Assembly: GCA_036501665.1 (NCBI GenBank)
Contig: DASXZW010000046.1
Location: 54,380-118,379, forward strand
Reading direction: 5' to 3'
Origin: DATAUD01 sp036501665
GTDB taxonomy: Bacteria; Verrucomicrobiota; Verrucomicrobiia; Limisphaerales; Palsa-1400
Length of the DNA: 64,000 bases
In this document: one piece after another, positions 35,873 to 44,494 of the stretch
Layout: each line of letters opens with the position of its first letter
Position numbering within the stretch: the first letter of the stretch is position 1
Notes under the pieces: generated by a model
What the model was told of the DNA's origin: nothing
Database searches by the model: none
The model's input: only the letters and a program-made list of their open reading frames with translations
Made by a program: the position numbers and the translations under genes

Positions 35873-36559
35873 ATGATGAGCGATCTGGAATTACTGGATC
35901 AATTCGCGCGGGAAAACCGGCAGGACGCCTTTGCAGCATTGCTGGATCGCCATTTGAAACTGGTTTATTCGGCCGCTCTCCGCCAGGTGCGCTCTCCGCA
36001 ATTGGCCGAAGAAGTGGCGCAGTCCGTATTCACCGATCTTGCCGCAAATGCCGGCAAGCTTGAGCTAAAAACCATTTTGACCGCCTGGCTTTATCAAGTG
36101 ACGCGTCGCACTGCCATCGACGTGGTGCGTCGGGAATCCCGGCGGCAGCGTCGCGAGCAAATCGCTTTGGACATGATGAACATGAGCGCAAATTCCGCGG
36201 ACTGGACCGCAATCGAGCCTTTGCTGGATGAAGCGATGGAGACGCTGGATACAACCGATCGCACCGCGATCCTGCTGCGTTACTTTGAGGAGAAGAGTTT
36301 GCGCGAAGTTGGGCAGACACTCGGAACTTCTGAAGACGCCGCGCAAAAGCGGGTGAGCCGGGCGCTGGAGCAATTGCGCGAATTTTTCGCGAAACAGGGG
36401 CGCGCTGTTGGTGTTGGGGCGCTTGGCGCGATTATTTCCGCAAATGCAGTTCAATCTGCGCCCGTCGGATTAAAAGCGGCGATTCTGGCCAGCGCCGCCA
36501 TTTCGGGCGCGGGCGCTTCCTTGGCCGGATCAATCGCAATTACAAAACTCTCGCCATGA
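35873..36559 (+). CDS. ECF sigma factor with hydrophobic C-terminal extension
   Basis: 228 residues. The sigma region 2 is LDQFARENRQDAFAALLDRHLKLVYSAALRQVRSPQLAEEVAQSVFTDLA and region 4 is TDRTAILLRYFEEKSLREVGQTLGTSEDAAQKRVSRALEQL. After the usual end, residues 182-228 add an Ala/Gly-rich stretch (VGVGALGAIISANAVQSAP, then LKAAILASAAISGAGASLAG) that could insert in or associate with a membrane. This kind of tail is seen in Verrucomicrobiota sigma factors. The stop overlaps the next gene's ATG. Confidence 0.85.
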   Translation: MMSDLELLDQFARENRQDAFAALLDRHLKLVYSAALRQVRSPQLAEEVAQSVFTDLAANAGKLELKTILTAWLYQVTRRTAIDVVRRESRRQRREQIALDMMNMSANSADWTAIEPLLDEAMETLDTTDRTAILLRYFEEKSLREVGQTLGTSEDAAQKRVSRALEQLREFFAKQGRAVGVGALGAIISANAVQSAPVGLKAAILASAAISGAGASLAGSIAITKLSP

Positions 36560-37518
36560 CCACGATACAAAAAGCAGTTATTGGCGCGGCTTTGGCCACC
36601 GCCGTTGGAACTGGCTTGTACGAAGCGCATCGCGCCTCTGACTTGGAGGAACAAATGCAGGCGCTACGCCAGCAGCCCGCTCCCGCTGCCGCTGCCGATC
36701 AAAGCGATCAATTGCGCCAGCAACTTGACGATGCCAACCGGCAATTGGCCGAGTTGCGCTCGCAAAACGACATGTTGCGACGTGATCTTGCCGACCTTCC
36801 CCGACTGCGTAGCGAGGTCGAGCGATTGCGGAATAGCAATTCGCAATCCGATAATGATCCAACTGCATTGGCGGCAAAATCGTGGCTGGCCCGCGTAAAT
36901 CAACTCAAACAAAGACTGGAACAAATGCCAAAATCCAGAATCCCCGAGTTTCAGTACCTGACCGAGCAGGATTGGCTCAACGCAGCCAAAGGGGATCTAA
37001 AAACTGAGGAGGATTACCGAAAGGCGCTGGGTGGCTTGCGCGGCGCCGCGGAATCGGCGTTCATTTCATCGGAACTAAAACCGGCGCTGGACCAATTCGC
37101 CCAGGCCAACAACGGGCGGTTTCCCACCGATCTCTCCCAGTTGCAACCCTACTTCAATCCCCCGGTGGACGATTCAATCTTGCAACGTTGGGAGATTGCT
37201 CCCGCCAGCGCTGTGCCAAGTGTCGGCGCTGGCCCGATGGTAATCACGCAGGCCGCCGCAGTGGATTCTGATTACGACGTCCGTTACGCCGTCGGCGCGG
37301 ACGGTTGGGGTGGCATGAATCCTTCGGGAACCAATGTGCCACCGAGGTGGAACGCTTGGACTAACCCGCAAAGCCTCCTGGTGCCTGCGGTGCAAGCCTA
37401 TATGAATGCGAATAACGGACAACAACCGTCGGACCCGTCTCAACTCACGCCGTACCTGACAACCCCGGAGCAACAAGCCGCTCTCCAAAGCCTCCTCAAA
37501 CCGTCACCACCAAAATGA
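36556..37518 (+). CDS. Coiled-coil envelope protein coupled to an ECF sigma factor
   Basis: 320 residues. The N-terminus has a hydrophobic segment (KAVIGAALATAVGTGLYEA) that could be a membrane anchor, followed by a coiled coil (ASDLEEQMQALRQQ, SDQLRQQLDDANRQLAELRSQNDMLRRDLADLPRLRSEVERLR). The C-terminal part has two repeats of the type ALDQFAQANNGRFPTDLSQLQPYF and AVQAYMNANNGQQPSDPSQLTPYL. The ATG overlaps the sigma factor stop (ATGA), so the two are strongly coupled. It could be an anti-sigma factor or sensor for that sigma factor; this is inference from position. Confidence 0.75.
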   Translation: MTTIQKAVIGAALATAVGTGLYEAHRASDLEEQMQALRQQPAPAAAADQSDQLRQQLDDANRQLAELRSQNDMLRRDLADLPRLRSEVERLRNSNSQSDNDPTALAAKSWLARVNQLKQRLEQMPKSRIPEFQYLTEQDWLNAAKGDLKTEEDYRKALGGLRGAAESAFISSELKPALDQFAQANNGRFPTDLSQLQPYFNPPVDDSILQRWEIAPASAVPSVGAGPMVITQAAAVDSDYDVRYAVGADGWGGMNPSGTNVPPRWNAWTNPQSLLVPAVQAYMNANNGQQPSDPSQLTPYLTTPEQQAALQSLLKPSPPK

Positions 37519-37527
37519 AGGCCAGAC

Positions 37528-39621
37528 TCACTTTGCCTGCGCCTCAGCTTTTCGTTTTTTTGCTTCTTCGATGACGCGCTGTTCCATTTCGCGGGGCATT
37601 TCGGCGTAGTGATCCAAGCGCTCAGTATGCACGCCGCGGCCGCCTGTCAGCGAACGGATGACGCTTGAATATTTGTAAAGCTCGCGCGCGGGGACTTCGG
37701 CGCGGATGACCTGGAATTTTCCGTCAGCATCAATTCCCAGAATTCTGCCGCGCCGGCTGGAAACGTCGCCCATCACTTTACCGAGGCAATCTTCGGGAAT
37801 TCGGACTTCGATATGGTGAATCGGTTCGAGCAGGCAGGGGTGCGCTTTCATGAACGATTCCTTAAACGCGAAATATCCGGCAATCTGGAAAGCGATGTCT
37901 TTGGAATCGACCGGGTGCATTTTGCCGTCGTAGAAATCAATCTTCACGTCCATGACTTTATAGCCCGCCAAAATGCCTTCACGACACGCGTTCTCCACGC
38001 CGGTTTCAACCGACGGCACAAAAACCCGGTCCACATTCTGGCCCGACAACGATTCCGTGAATTCCACGCCTGAATCGCGCGGCAACGGCTCAATTCTCAT
38101 CCATACTTCCGCAAATTGACCGGCGCCGCCGGTTTGTTTCTTGTGGCGGTATTTCGAGTCGCCTGTGGTCTTGATCGTTTCGCGGTACGGCACTTTGGGT
38201 TCGCCCAATTCGACGTGCGCGTTGAAGCGGCGGCGCAATCGGTCAACAATCACTTCCAGATGCAGCTCGCCCTGCGCGGAAATGATGGTTTGATGCAATT
38301 CCGAATCGACGCGATGCAGAAAGGTCGGGTCTTCCTCGTGCAACGCGGCCATTCCAGCAGCGACCTTGTCCTCCTCGCCCTTCGCTGTGACCACCAAAGA
38401 GGCGTGGATCGTCGGCTGTGGATACTGAACCTTCGCAAGGCGCACCGGACGGCCCGCCGAGCACAAGGTATTTCCCGTATGCGTATCCTTTAACTTGACT
38501 GTGGCTCCGATGTCCCCCGCGCCCAATTCATCCGTGGTCGAGCGGTCTTTGCCATTCAGCAAATAAATCTGGCCGATGCGCTCGGTGATCTGGCGGTCGG
38601 CGTTGTAAAGTTCCATTCCGGGTTTGAGCGACCCTGAATAAACGCGGAAAAACGACAATTCGCCGAAATGCGTTTCGGCCATCGTCTTGAAAACGTGCGC
38701 GACTGGTTCCGGATCGGTCAAACGTACTTCCGCGACGCCGTCAACAGCGTCAAGAGCCGCATAACGCTTTCGATCAACCGGCGAGGAACCGTACTTGGCG
38801 ATGAAATCCATCAAACGCGCCACGCCAACGTTGGTTTCGCCCGAAGCGCAGAAGAGCGGAATGAAATGCTGGCTTTGCACTGCTGTGTGAATCCCGGCGC
38901 GAAATTCTTCCTCGGACAATCCGCCTTGATCCAGGTATTTTGTCAGAAGCGTGTCGTCGGATTCGGCGATGTGCTCGATCAATTCGGTGTGAAGCTGTTT
39001 AACCTTGGCCTGCCAATAATCGTTCGCGGAGACTTCGGTGTATTTTCCGCGTGCGCTGTCAGGTTCGTAGGTCACGATTTCGTTGCGCAAGACATCGAGC
39101 ACCTGATCGAAGCCGGGGCCGGCGTTGATCGGGAGATTCATCGGAAACACGCCTGCGCCAAATTGGTCCCGCGCGGCGGCGAGCGTTTCGTCGAAATGGG
39201 AATTCAGTTTGTCCATCGCCGTGATGACCAGGATTTTTGGAATGCCGAAATCCGTGGCAAATTTCCAGACGCGCTCCGTGCCGACGCCGACGCCGTGTTG
39301 CGCGTGAATGACGACCAACGCGAAATCCGCGACCCGCAAGGCGCTCAACCCTTCGCTGATGAAATCCAGATAACCCGGCGTATCGAGTATATTGAATTTC
39401 TTCCCCATCCATTCCGCGCGAAGAAGTGAAGTTTGGACGGAGATTTTGCGCTGCTTTTCGCTGACGTGATAGTCGGAGGCGGTCGAGCCGTCTGCAATTC
39501 GGCCCATCCGTCCGATGACGCCGGCGGTTGCCAGCATCGCTTCCGTCAACGTGGTTTTGCCGCTGGAAGCGTGCCCGACGACCGCGAAGTTACGAATATC
39601 ATGAGGCGCATGTTTTTGCAT
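37528..39621 (-). CDS. Elongation factor G-like GTPase (EF-G2-type paralogue)
   Basis: 697 residues with the full five-domain EF-G layout (C-terminal EVRIPEDCLGKVMGDVSSRRGRILG). The GTPase motifs are unusual. G1 is GHASSGKT (16-23) in place of GHIDAGKT, switch I has RKISV instead of RGITI, G3 is DTPGYLDF (80-87) with Tyr84 where the catalytic His normally is, and G4 is TAMD (134-137) instead of NKMD. These are marks of the EF-G2 branch, whose members may act in rescue or specialised translation rather than main elongation. The canonical EF-G is not in this window. Confidence 0.88.
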   Translation of the reverse strand: MQKHAPHDIRNFAVVGHASSGKTTLTEAMLATAGVIGRMGRIADGSTASDYHVSEKQRKISVQTSLLRAEWMGKKFNILDTPGYLDFISEGLSALRVADFALVVIHAQHGVGVGTERVWKFATDFGIPKILVITAMDKLNSHFDETLAAARDQFGAGVFPMNLPINAGPGFDQVLDVLRNEIVTYEPDSARGKYTEVSANDYWQAKVKQLHTELIEHIAESDDTLLTKYLDQGGLSEEEFRAGIHTAVQSQHFIPLFCASGETNVGVARLMDFIAKYGSSPVDRKRYAALDAVDGVAEVRLTDPEPVAHVFKTMAETHFGELSFFRVYSGSLKPGMELYNADRQITERIGQIYLLNGKDRSTTDELGAGDIGATVKLKDTHTGNTLCSAGRPVRLAKVQYPQPTIHASLVVTAKGEEDKVAAGMAALHEEDPTFLHRVDSELHQTIISAQGELHLEVIVDRLRRRFNAHVELGEPKVPYRETIKTTGDSKYRHKKQTGGAGQFAEVWMRIEPLPRDSGVEFTESLSGQNVDRVFVPSVETGVENACREGILAGYKVMDVKIDFYDGKMHPVDSKDIAFQIAGYFAFKESFMKAHPCLLEPIHHIEVRIPEDCLGKVMGDVSSRRGRILGIDADGKFQVIRAEVPARELYKYSSVIRSLTGGRGVHTERLDHYAEMPREMEQRVIEEAKKRKAEAQAK

Positions 39622-39728
39622 AAGTCAGAACTCCCGATGGTTTGCATCAACTTGGTGTGGGGTTGTGCATTCATTTAATCACCCAAGGCTAAATCTGCCA
39701 AGCCATTTTGACCGGCCATGCCCGCGTA

Positions 39729-39925
39729 TTGACACTGCTACATCGAAGGATGGGAGATTTTCTCCCTCTCTTCCGCGCCAGCGGAGGAGAGGGGTGGGGA
39801 GAGGAGGCATAATAGAAATCAAATGTGAACAAACCCCTCTCCCTCGGTCCCTCTCCCCGCCGCAGTAGCGGCAAGGAGAGGGAAGAGATATCCCCTTCCA
39901 CAGTTGTTCAACGTAGCAGTGTCAA
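39729..39925. mobile_element. MITE-like element with TTGACACTGCTAC ends
   Basis: The left end (39729-39747) is TTGACACTGCTACATCGAA. The right end, read on the other strand, is TTGACACTGCTACGTTGAA, identical but for two bases. Two nested pyrimidine-rich hairpins lie inside. The 197-bp unit sits between the EF-G paralogue and trpG. Related copies are inside cheR (343-471) and at 11585. Confidence 0.8.
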
Positions 39926-39987
39926 GATGCGCACGTCTGGCTCTTTGCCTTGCAAAATTTGGGAAATCGACTGACCTTGGGTGCGAA

Positions 39988-40551
39988 ATGGTTCTGGTCA
40001 TCGATAATTACGATTCGTTCACTTACAACATCGTTCAATACTTGGGCGAGATGAACGTGGATTTGGAAGTGCGGCGCAATGACCAGATTTCGCTGGACCA
40101 AATCCGCGATCTTAACCCGGAGCGAATCCTGGTTTCTCCCGGACCGTGTTCTCCGCGCGAGTCGGGGTTGTCCAACGACATCATCCGCACGTTTGGGCCG
40201 AAGACGCCGCTTTTTGGCGTTTGCCTCGGGCACCAGTGCATCGGTTACACCTTTGGCGGGGAAGTCATTGTCAATTACCGCATTATGCACGGGAAAACGT
40301 CGCAGATCAAACACGATGGACTCGGACTGTTCAAGGACATGCCGAACCCGTTTGCGGCGACGCGGTATCATTCGCTGGTGATCAAACGGGAAACAATTCC
40401 CGATTGCCTGGAAATCACCGCTGAAACCGACGAGGGCGAAATCATGGGCGTCCGCCACAAGGAATATCCGGTCTGGGGCGTGCAGTTCCACCCCGAAAGC
40501 ATTCTGACCGACAACGGCCGCCAGATCATCCGCAATTTCCTGTCGATGTAA
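39988..40551 (+). CDS. trpG: Anthranilate/para-aminobenzoate synthase glutaminase subunit
   Basis: 187 residues of a class I glutamine amidotransferase. The nucleophile is Cys79 in FGVCLGHQCIGYTFGG, the oxyanion SPGPCSPRESGLS lies upstream, and the His/Glu pair is in WGVQFHPESILTDNG near the end. It delivers ammonia to the synthase subunit in tryptophan or folate synthesis, both of which this class can serve. The start ATG (MVLVIDNYDSFTYN) is canonical. No trpE lies next to it. Confidence 0.93.
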   Translation: MVLVIDNYDSFTYNIVQYLGEMNVDLEVRRNDQISLDQIRDLNPERILVSPGPCSPRESGLSNDIIRTFGPKTPLFGVCLGHQCIGYTFGGEVIVNYRIMHGKTSQIKHDGLGLFKDMPNPFAATRYHSLVIKRETIPDCLEITAETDEGEIMGVRHKEYPVWGVQFHPESILTDNGRQIIRNFLSM

Positions 40552-40657
40552 ACGGTATTCCAGGAAGATCTCGATTCCAATCGCGCGTGATGCTGATTTG
40601 ATTTCCAGCACAAAACCATTACTTGAGCGGTAGAGAGAACAGGGTTAAGGTGTTCGC

Positions 40658-40882
40658 GTGAAATACGCGGATCGCATCACATTCGACCCGGAACAATGTG
40701 GCGGAAGACCTTGCATTCGCCACTATCGGATTCGCGTAAAAGACGTGCTTGATATGCTCGCGGTCGGTGTGCCGGAATCTGAAATCCTGGAGGATTACGC
40801 ATTCCTCGAACCAGAGGATATTCGGGCGAGCCTTGAATTTGCCGCGGAGCAAGTGAATTACCCGGTGCTGGTCAACGGCTAG
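40658..40882 (+). CDS. DUF433 antitoxin
   Basis: 74 residues with RITFDPEQCGGRPCIRHYRIRVKDVLDMLAVGVPESEILEDYAFLEPEDIRASLEFA, the DUF433 pattern (a winged helix). It uses a GTG start. The stop is 4 bases before the next gene. DUF433 proteins pair with DUF5615 PIN-like proteins as probable toxin-antitoxin modules. Confidence 0.87.
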   Translation: MKYADRITFDPEQCGGRPCIRHYRIRVKDVLDMLAVGVPESEILEDYAFLEPEDIRASLEFAAEQVNYPVLVNG

Positions 40883-40886
40883 TTCG

Positions 40887-41216
40887 GTGCGCTTTCTCGT
40901 TGACTCGCAATTGCCTTCCGCACTGTCTCGTTGGCTTCAAGAAAAGGGACACCAAGCCGAACACGTTTTCGACGTCGGTCTTGCTCAAAGCAAGGACAAT
41001 CCCGTCTGGAATGATGCCGGGCAACATGGGGCGGCGATTATCACCAAGGACGAGGATTTCGCAGAATGGGTTCGACGTGGCCGCCTTGGCCCGTCAGTTG
41101 TTTGGTTGCGCGTCGGCAATTCATCAAAACGCGCCTTATTAAAATGGTTCGACCTGCTACTGCCGCTCGTTGTCCAAAAGCTTCAAGAGGGCGAACGACT
41201 GATCGAGCTGCGTTGA
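40887..41216 (+). CDS. DUF5615 PIN-like toxin
   Basis: 109 residues. The acidic N-terminus MRFLVDSQLPSALSRWLQEKGHQAEHVFDVGL carries the PIN-like Asp, and TKDEDFAEWV supplies further acidic residues of the metal site. The DUF5615/Mut7-C domain is a putative RNase. It follows the DUF433 antitoxin with 4 bases between them, matching the usual order. GTG start. Confidence 0.87.
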   Translation: MRFLVDSQLPSALSRWLQEKGHQAEHVFDVGLAQSKDNPVWNDAGQHGAAIITKDEDFAEWVRRGRLGPSVVWLRVGNSSKRALLKWFDLLLPLVVQKLQEGERLIELR

Positions 41217-41261
41217 CGGGAGTTGGGGCAAAAACATCACGCGGGCTACAATGGGATAGAA

Positions 41262-41660
41262 TTAACCTTGGCCGTTTAGTGCCTTATCAAAAATCTCTTC
41301 GAGCTTCGGAGAACTCCATCGCCGGTCATATTCCTTCAAATACATCCTCAACTCTGGAAGGCTCTCATCCCCACGCCAGCGTTTGATCAAATCGGGAATT
41401 TCGTGAATTGCCTCCCATAATTCATGGATCTGCTTTCGAGAAATTTCTTCGGTCAACGTCCAATTGCGCGTGGTGAAAGCTGCAACATGGAGAACTCGAA
41501 GCGATGCCCGCAGAATAGGTTCTGGTGCGAGGGTATTACTCATTATGAACGCCCTAATGTTACAACCTAAACGCAATTCTTCAAAAACAATTCCTAAGCG
41601 GCGCGACTTGCCGGCCTCACGGGAAGCCAGCCGGATAGAATTTCCATTAGAACGTGACAT
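41262..41660 (-). CDS. Hypothetical helical protein
   Basis: 132 residues, highly charged and helical: EEISRKQIHELWEAIHEIPDLIKRWRGDE and LRMYLKEYDRRWSSPKLEEIFDKALN. No recognised family. The start at 41660 is preferred to a longer frame beginning at 41795, whose N-terminal part would overlap the divergent membrane-protein gene. Composition supports a real protein. Confidence 0.55.
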   Translation of the reverse strand: MSRSNGNSIRLASREAGKSRRLGIVFEELRLGCNIRAFIMSNTLAPEPILRASLRVLHVAAFTTRNWTLTEEISRKQIHELWEAIHEIPDLIKRWRGDESLPELRMYLKEYDRRWSSPKLEEIFDKALNGQG

Positions 41661-41690
41661 AAGCCAACACATTGGCCAATATTTCAATGA

Positions 41691-42233
41691 ATGTGCGACC
41701 CGGGACAACTGCTCTTGATAATGTTGCTTTGGGCGGTTGCGTTTCCAGTAAACGCTATAACGTTCATCGCATCTCTTGTGGTAAAAAAGCGGCATCTCAT
41801 TTTAACGATTTCCTCAATCGTGTGTTTCTTGATTACCGCTGGTACTGTGTGGTTTTCACAATTATATATCCGATGTACTGTATGGTTTTCCCTGTTTTAT
41901 GGCCGATATCATGTAGTAAATGAGCAGGATGTCTTGATGTCAGTTGCTCTATTCGCGGGTGCGACCATTAGCCTTTGTCGCCAAATTGCGCGACCATCGA
42001 GTCATCAGTTCACCGCAATGGTTTTGTCAGCCGGGATTCCGGTCGCGATGGGTCTCGGTGTTATTGCGTTTGCCGCAGTTTTGCGCGGTCTGAAGCCGGG
42101 TGTGATGCCGTTAGGCGCGGCGGTTTCCTATGCAGGTCTTGGCGCGATTTTTCTATTGGCCGGAGCGCACGGCTCATTGAGTTCGAGATTAAGCATCCGC
42201 CAAGAAGCCGAGAGCGCGACCAGCAATTCCTAA
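41691..42233 (+). CDS. Hypothetical membrane protein
   Basis: 180 residues with several hydrophobic segments: LLLIMLLWAVAFPVNAITFIASLVV, LILTISSIVCFLITAGTVWFS, VLMSVALFAGATISLC, FTAMVLSAGIPVAMGLGVIAFAAVL, and AAVSYAGLGAIFLLAGAHGS. No family recognised. It is divergent from the ORF at 41262. Confidence 0.5.
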   Translation: MCDPGQLLLIMLLWAVAFPVNAITFIASLVVKKRHLILTISSIVCFLITAGTVWFSQLYIRCTVWFSLFYGRYHVVNEQDVLMSVALFAGATISLCRQIARPSSHQFTAMVLSAGIPVAMGLGVIAFAAVLRGLKPGVMPLGAAVSYAGLGAIFLLAGAHGSLSSRLSIRQEAESATSNS

Positions 42234-42362
42234 TAGGGGCGACTTGGCGGGGAGGGGGGCAGAACAGATTTGGGCTGCACTTCACAGCGGTGCCGGGGCG
42301 ATCAAGGTGGAGCGCCACAGGCACAGAGGCGCGCGGCGCGGCTTTTTCTCAAAATAAAAGGC

Positions 42363-42390
42363 TTGTCAAAGGCGGGAACGCTGTTAGGTT
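42363..42390 (+). promoter_or_regulatory. Candidate promoter for rpmE
   Basis: TTGTCA at 42363-42368 and TAGGTT at 42385-42390 are separated by 16 bases, near the sigma-70 consensus. This would give a very short leader for the ATG at 42407. Weak call. Confidence 0.35.
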
Positions 42391-42406
42391 GTGCGGCCTT
42401 GTTTTT

Positions 42407-42649
42407 ATGAAAGAGAATTTACATCCGAAATACAATGAGTCGGAGATTCGTTGCGCCTGCGGCAACGTCATCAAGACCCGCTCCACCAAGCCGAGCCTGA
42501 TGGTCGGCATTTGCAACGTTTGCCATCCGTTCTACACCGGCACGCAGAAGTTTGTCGATACCGCCGGGCGTGTCGATAAGTTCCAGCAGCGCATGGTCAA
42601 GACGCAAGCCGCGCAGGCCGCCAACGCCGCCAAGAAAAAGAAGAAGTAG
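42407..42649 (+). CDS. rpmE: 50S ribosomal protein L31 (zinc-binding type)
   Basis: 80 residues. KENLHPKYNESEIRCACGN and GICNVCHPFYTGTQKFVDTAGRVDKF are diagnostic. The four cysteines (16, 18, 36, 39) form the zinc site, so this is the C+ form. A lysine-rich tail (AAKKKKK) extends it. It sits upstream of prfA with a terminator-like hairpin between them. Confidence 0.95.
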   Translation: MKENLHPKYNESEIRCACGNVIKTRSTKPSLMVGICNVCHPFYTGTQKFVDTAGRVDKFQQRMVKTQAAQAANAAKKKKK

Positions 42650-42663
42650 CTCCGTTTTTCCTC

Positions 42664-42708
42664 ACCCGCCCGCCGAGGTTTTCGCCTTGCCGGGCGGGTT
42701 GTATTTTT
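42664..42708 (+). terminator. Terminator-like hairpin between rpmE and prfA
   Basis: ACCCGCCCG at 42664-42672 pairs with CGGGCGGGT at 42691-42699, followed by TGTATTTTT. This is a rho-independent form that could end rpmE mRNA or attenuate read-through into prfA. Confidence 0.7.
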
Positions 42709-42728
42709 CCGTCAAGCTCTGAAGGAAA

Positions 42729-43808
42729 ATGAACCTCCGTCCGCACATTGAAAAGTTCACGCGCCGTCTTGAGGAAGTCCAGGCTGCCTTAAGCGATCCG
42801 AAGCTTTTTGAGAATCCGATGCGGTTTCAGGAAATGTCGCGCGAATACTCGCGGCTCAAGGAGCAAACTGACGTCGGCGAACGCTATCTCAAGACGGTCG
42901 ATGATTTGGCGGCGCACGCTGAATTGCTGAAAACCGAACCAGAGAACAGCGAATTGGCCGAGTTGGCCCGCGAGGAGATTGCCGAACTCCAAGTCAAGGA
43001 ACAGAAACTCGGAAAGCAGGTGCAAATGGGCCTCGCGCCTCCCGATCCTGCGGATTCGCGCAACACGATCATTGAAATTCGCGCGGGGGCCGGCGGGTCC
43101 GAGTCGGCGCTTTTTGCGGCGGACCTTTTTCGCATGTACACGCGCTACGCGGAGGATCGCGGTTGGAAAGTCGAGCCGATGGACAGCAGCCCTTCGGACC
43201 TGGGCGGATTTCGGGAAGTCATTTTTGGCGTCACAGGCGCGGACGTTTTCAAACGCTTGAAATACGAGAGCGGGGTGCATCGAGTGCAGCGCGTTCCCGC
43301 AACCGAGGCGCAGGGGCGAATTCACACGAGCACGGCGACGGTTGCGGTGTTGCCGGAAGCGGAAGAAGTGGACATACAGATTCGCCCGGAGGACTTGGAA
43401 ATTAACGTTTGCCGCGCTTCGGGAAAAGGTGGACAGGGTGTCAATACGACGGATTCGGCGGTGCAAATCATTTACAAACCGACGGGCATGATGGTCCGGT
43501 GCGCCGACGAGCGTTCGCAGCAGAAGAATAAAGCCCGGGCGATGACAGTGCTTCGCTCGCGGTTGCTAGAAATAAAGATCGCGAAGGAAAATGCCATTTA
43601 CGCCGCTCGCCGAAAGGAACAGGTCGGCACCGGTGAACGCAATGAACGGATTCGCACGTATAATTTTCCGCAGAACCGCGTGACCGATCACCGCATCGAG
43701 CTGACGATTTATAATCTGCCGACGTTCATCGATGGAGACCTGGACGGGATCATTGAGCCTTTGATGGCGGATGATTTGGAGCAGCGCCTAGCGACATTAA
43801 AGCTATGA
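42729..43808 (+). CDS. prfA: Peptide chain release factor 1
   Basis: 359 residues, standard RF1 length. It releases nascent chains at UAA and UAG codons. Stop-codon recognition uses the PxT-type tripeptide, here PAT at residues 190-192 (RVPATEAQGRIHTSTATVAVLPE). The catalytic GGQ at 234-236 is in ASGKGGQGVNTTDSAVQI. The C-terminal domain ends with NFPQNRVTDHRIELTIYNL. It follows rpmE, a common neighbourhood. Confidence 0.96.
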   Translation: MNLRPHIEKFTRRLEEVQAALSDPKLFENPMRFQEMSREYSRLKEQTDVGERYLKTVDDLAAHAELLKTEPENSELAELAREEIAELQVKEQKLGKQVQMGLAPPDPADSRNTIIEIRAGAGGSESALFAADLFRMYTRYAEDRGWKVEPMDSSPSDLGGFREVIFGVTGADVFKRLKYESGVHRVQRVPATEAQGRIHTSTATVAVLPEAEEVDIQIRPEDLEINVCRASGKGGQGVNTTDSAVQIIYKPTGMMVRCADERSQQKNKARAMTVLRSRLLEIKIAKENAIYAARRKEQVGTGERNERIRTYNFPQNRVTDHRIELTIYNLPTFIDGDLDGIIEPLMADDLEQRLATLKL

Positions 43809-43864
43809 AATCAAAATTTGTCCAATACGAAGATTCAGGCTTCTGAATTCTGAATTCCAAACAT

Positions 43865-44449
43865 ATGATTCCACAAGGCTTAGTATTTGACTGTGATGGA
43901 ACTCTCGCGGACACAATGCCGCTGCATTGGCGGGCCTGGCAGGTTGTTGCCAAACGTTACCAGCTTCATTTCCCGGAGGAACGGTTTTACGCGCTCGGAG
44001 GCGTGCCTTCGCGGGACATTTTGAAGATGCTTGGGGACGAGCAGGGGAGGCAATTGGACCCGCTGGCGGTAGCCAAGGAGAAAGAGGCCGAATATATTCC
44101 TTACATCCGGGATGTTCAACCAGTGGCTGCCGTGGTGGAAATTGCGCGGCAGAATTACGGAAAGATTCCGATGGCGGTGGCGTCGGGCGGACTTCAGGCG
44201 CACATCGTCGAGGTGTTGGAGCATTTGGGCATCCGGCATCTTTTCAATGCAGTAGTGACGAGCGAAGACGTAAAGAGGCAAAAGCCCGCGCCGGATATAT
44301 TCCTCGAAGCGGCGCGACGGATCGGTGTGCCTCCCCAATTCTGTCGGGCCTACGAGGACACCGACCTTGGTTTGCAGGCAATTCGTTCGGCGGGGATGGA
44401 TGCGGTGGATGTGCGCCTATTGAGACCGTCCGGTGGATCAGACATTTGA
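43865..44449 (+). CDS. HAD-family phosphatase/phosphoglucomutase-like hydrolase
   Basis: 194 residues. Motif I is FDCDGTLADTMPLHWRAW with the nucleophile Asp9 and Asp11. The cap domain follows, then ASGG (motif II), the Lys in KRQKPAPDIF (motif III) and YEDTDLGLQAI (motif IV). The form resembles beta-phosphoglucomutase-type enzymes. The substrate is not clear. It is separated from prfA by 56 bases. Confidence 0.9.
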   Translation: MIPQGLVFDCDGTLADTMPLHWRAWQVVAKRYQLHFPEERFYALGGVPSRDILKMLGDEQGRQLDPLAVAKEKEAEYIPYIRDVQPVAAVVEIARQNYGKIPMAVASGGLQAHIVEVLEHLGIRHLFNAVVTSEDVKRQKPAPDIFLEAARRIGVPPQFCRAYEDTDLGLQAIRSAGMDAVDVRLLRPSGGSDI

Positions 44450-44453
44450 TGGT

Positions 44454-44494
44454 GTGAAAGCGGTAGAGGACTACCGCACTCCACGACGCTTCGC
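44454..44494. repeat. Single-arm copy of the 6824 repeat family
   Basis: TGAAAGCGGTAGAGGACTAC and the following CGCACTCCACGACGCT match one arm of the 6824-6930 element, with compensating changes in the internal stem (GGTAG/CTACC instead of GGCAG/CTGCC). It is just downstream of the HAD gene. The rest of the roughly 300-base gap up to 44748 holds no gene I can support. Confidence 0.6.
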
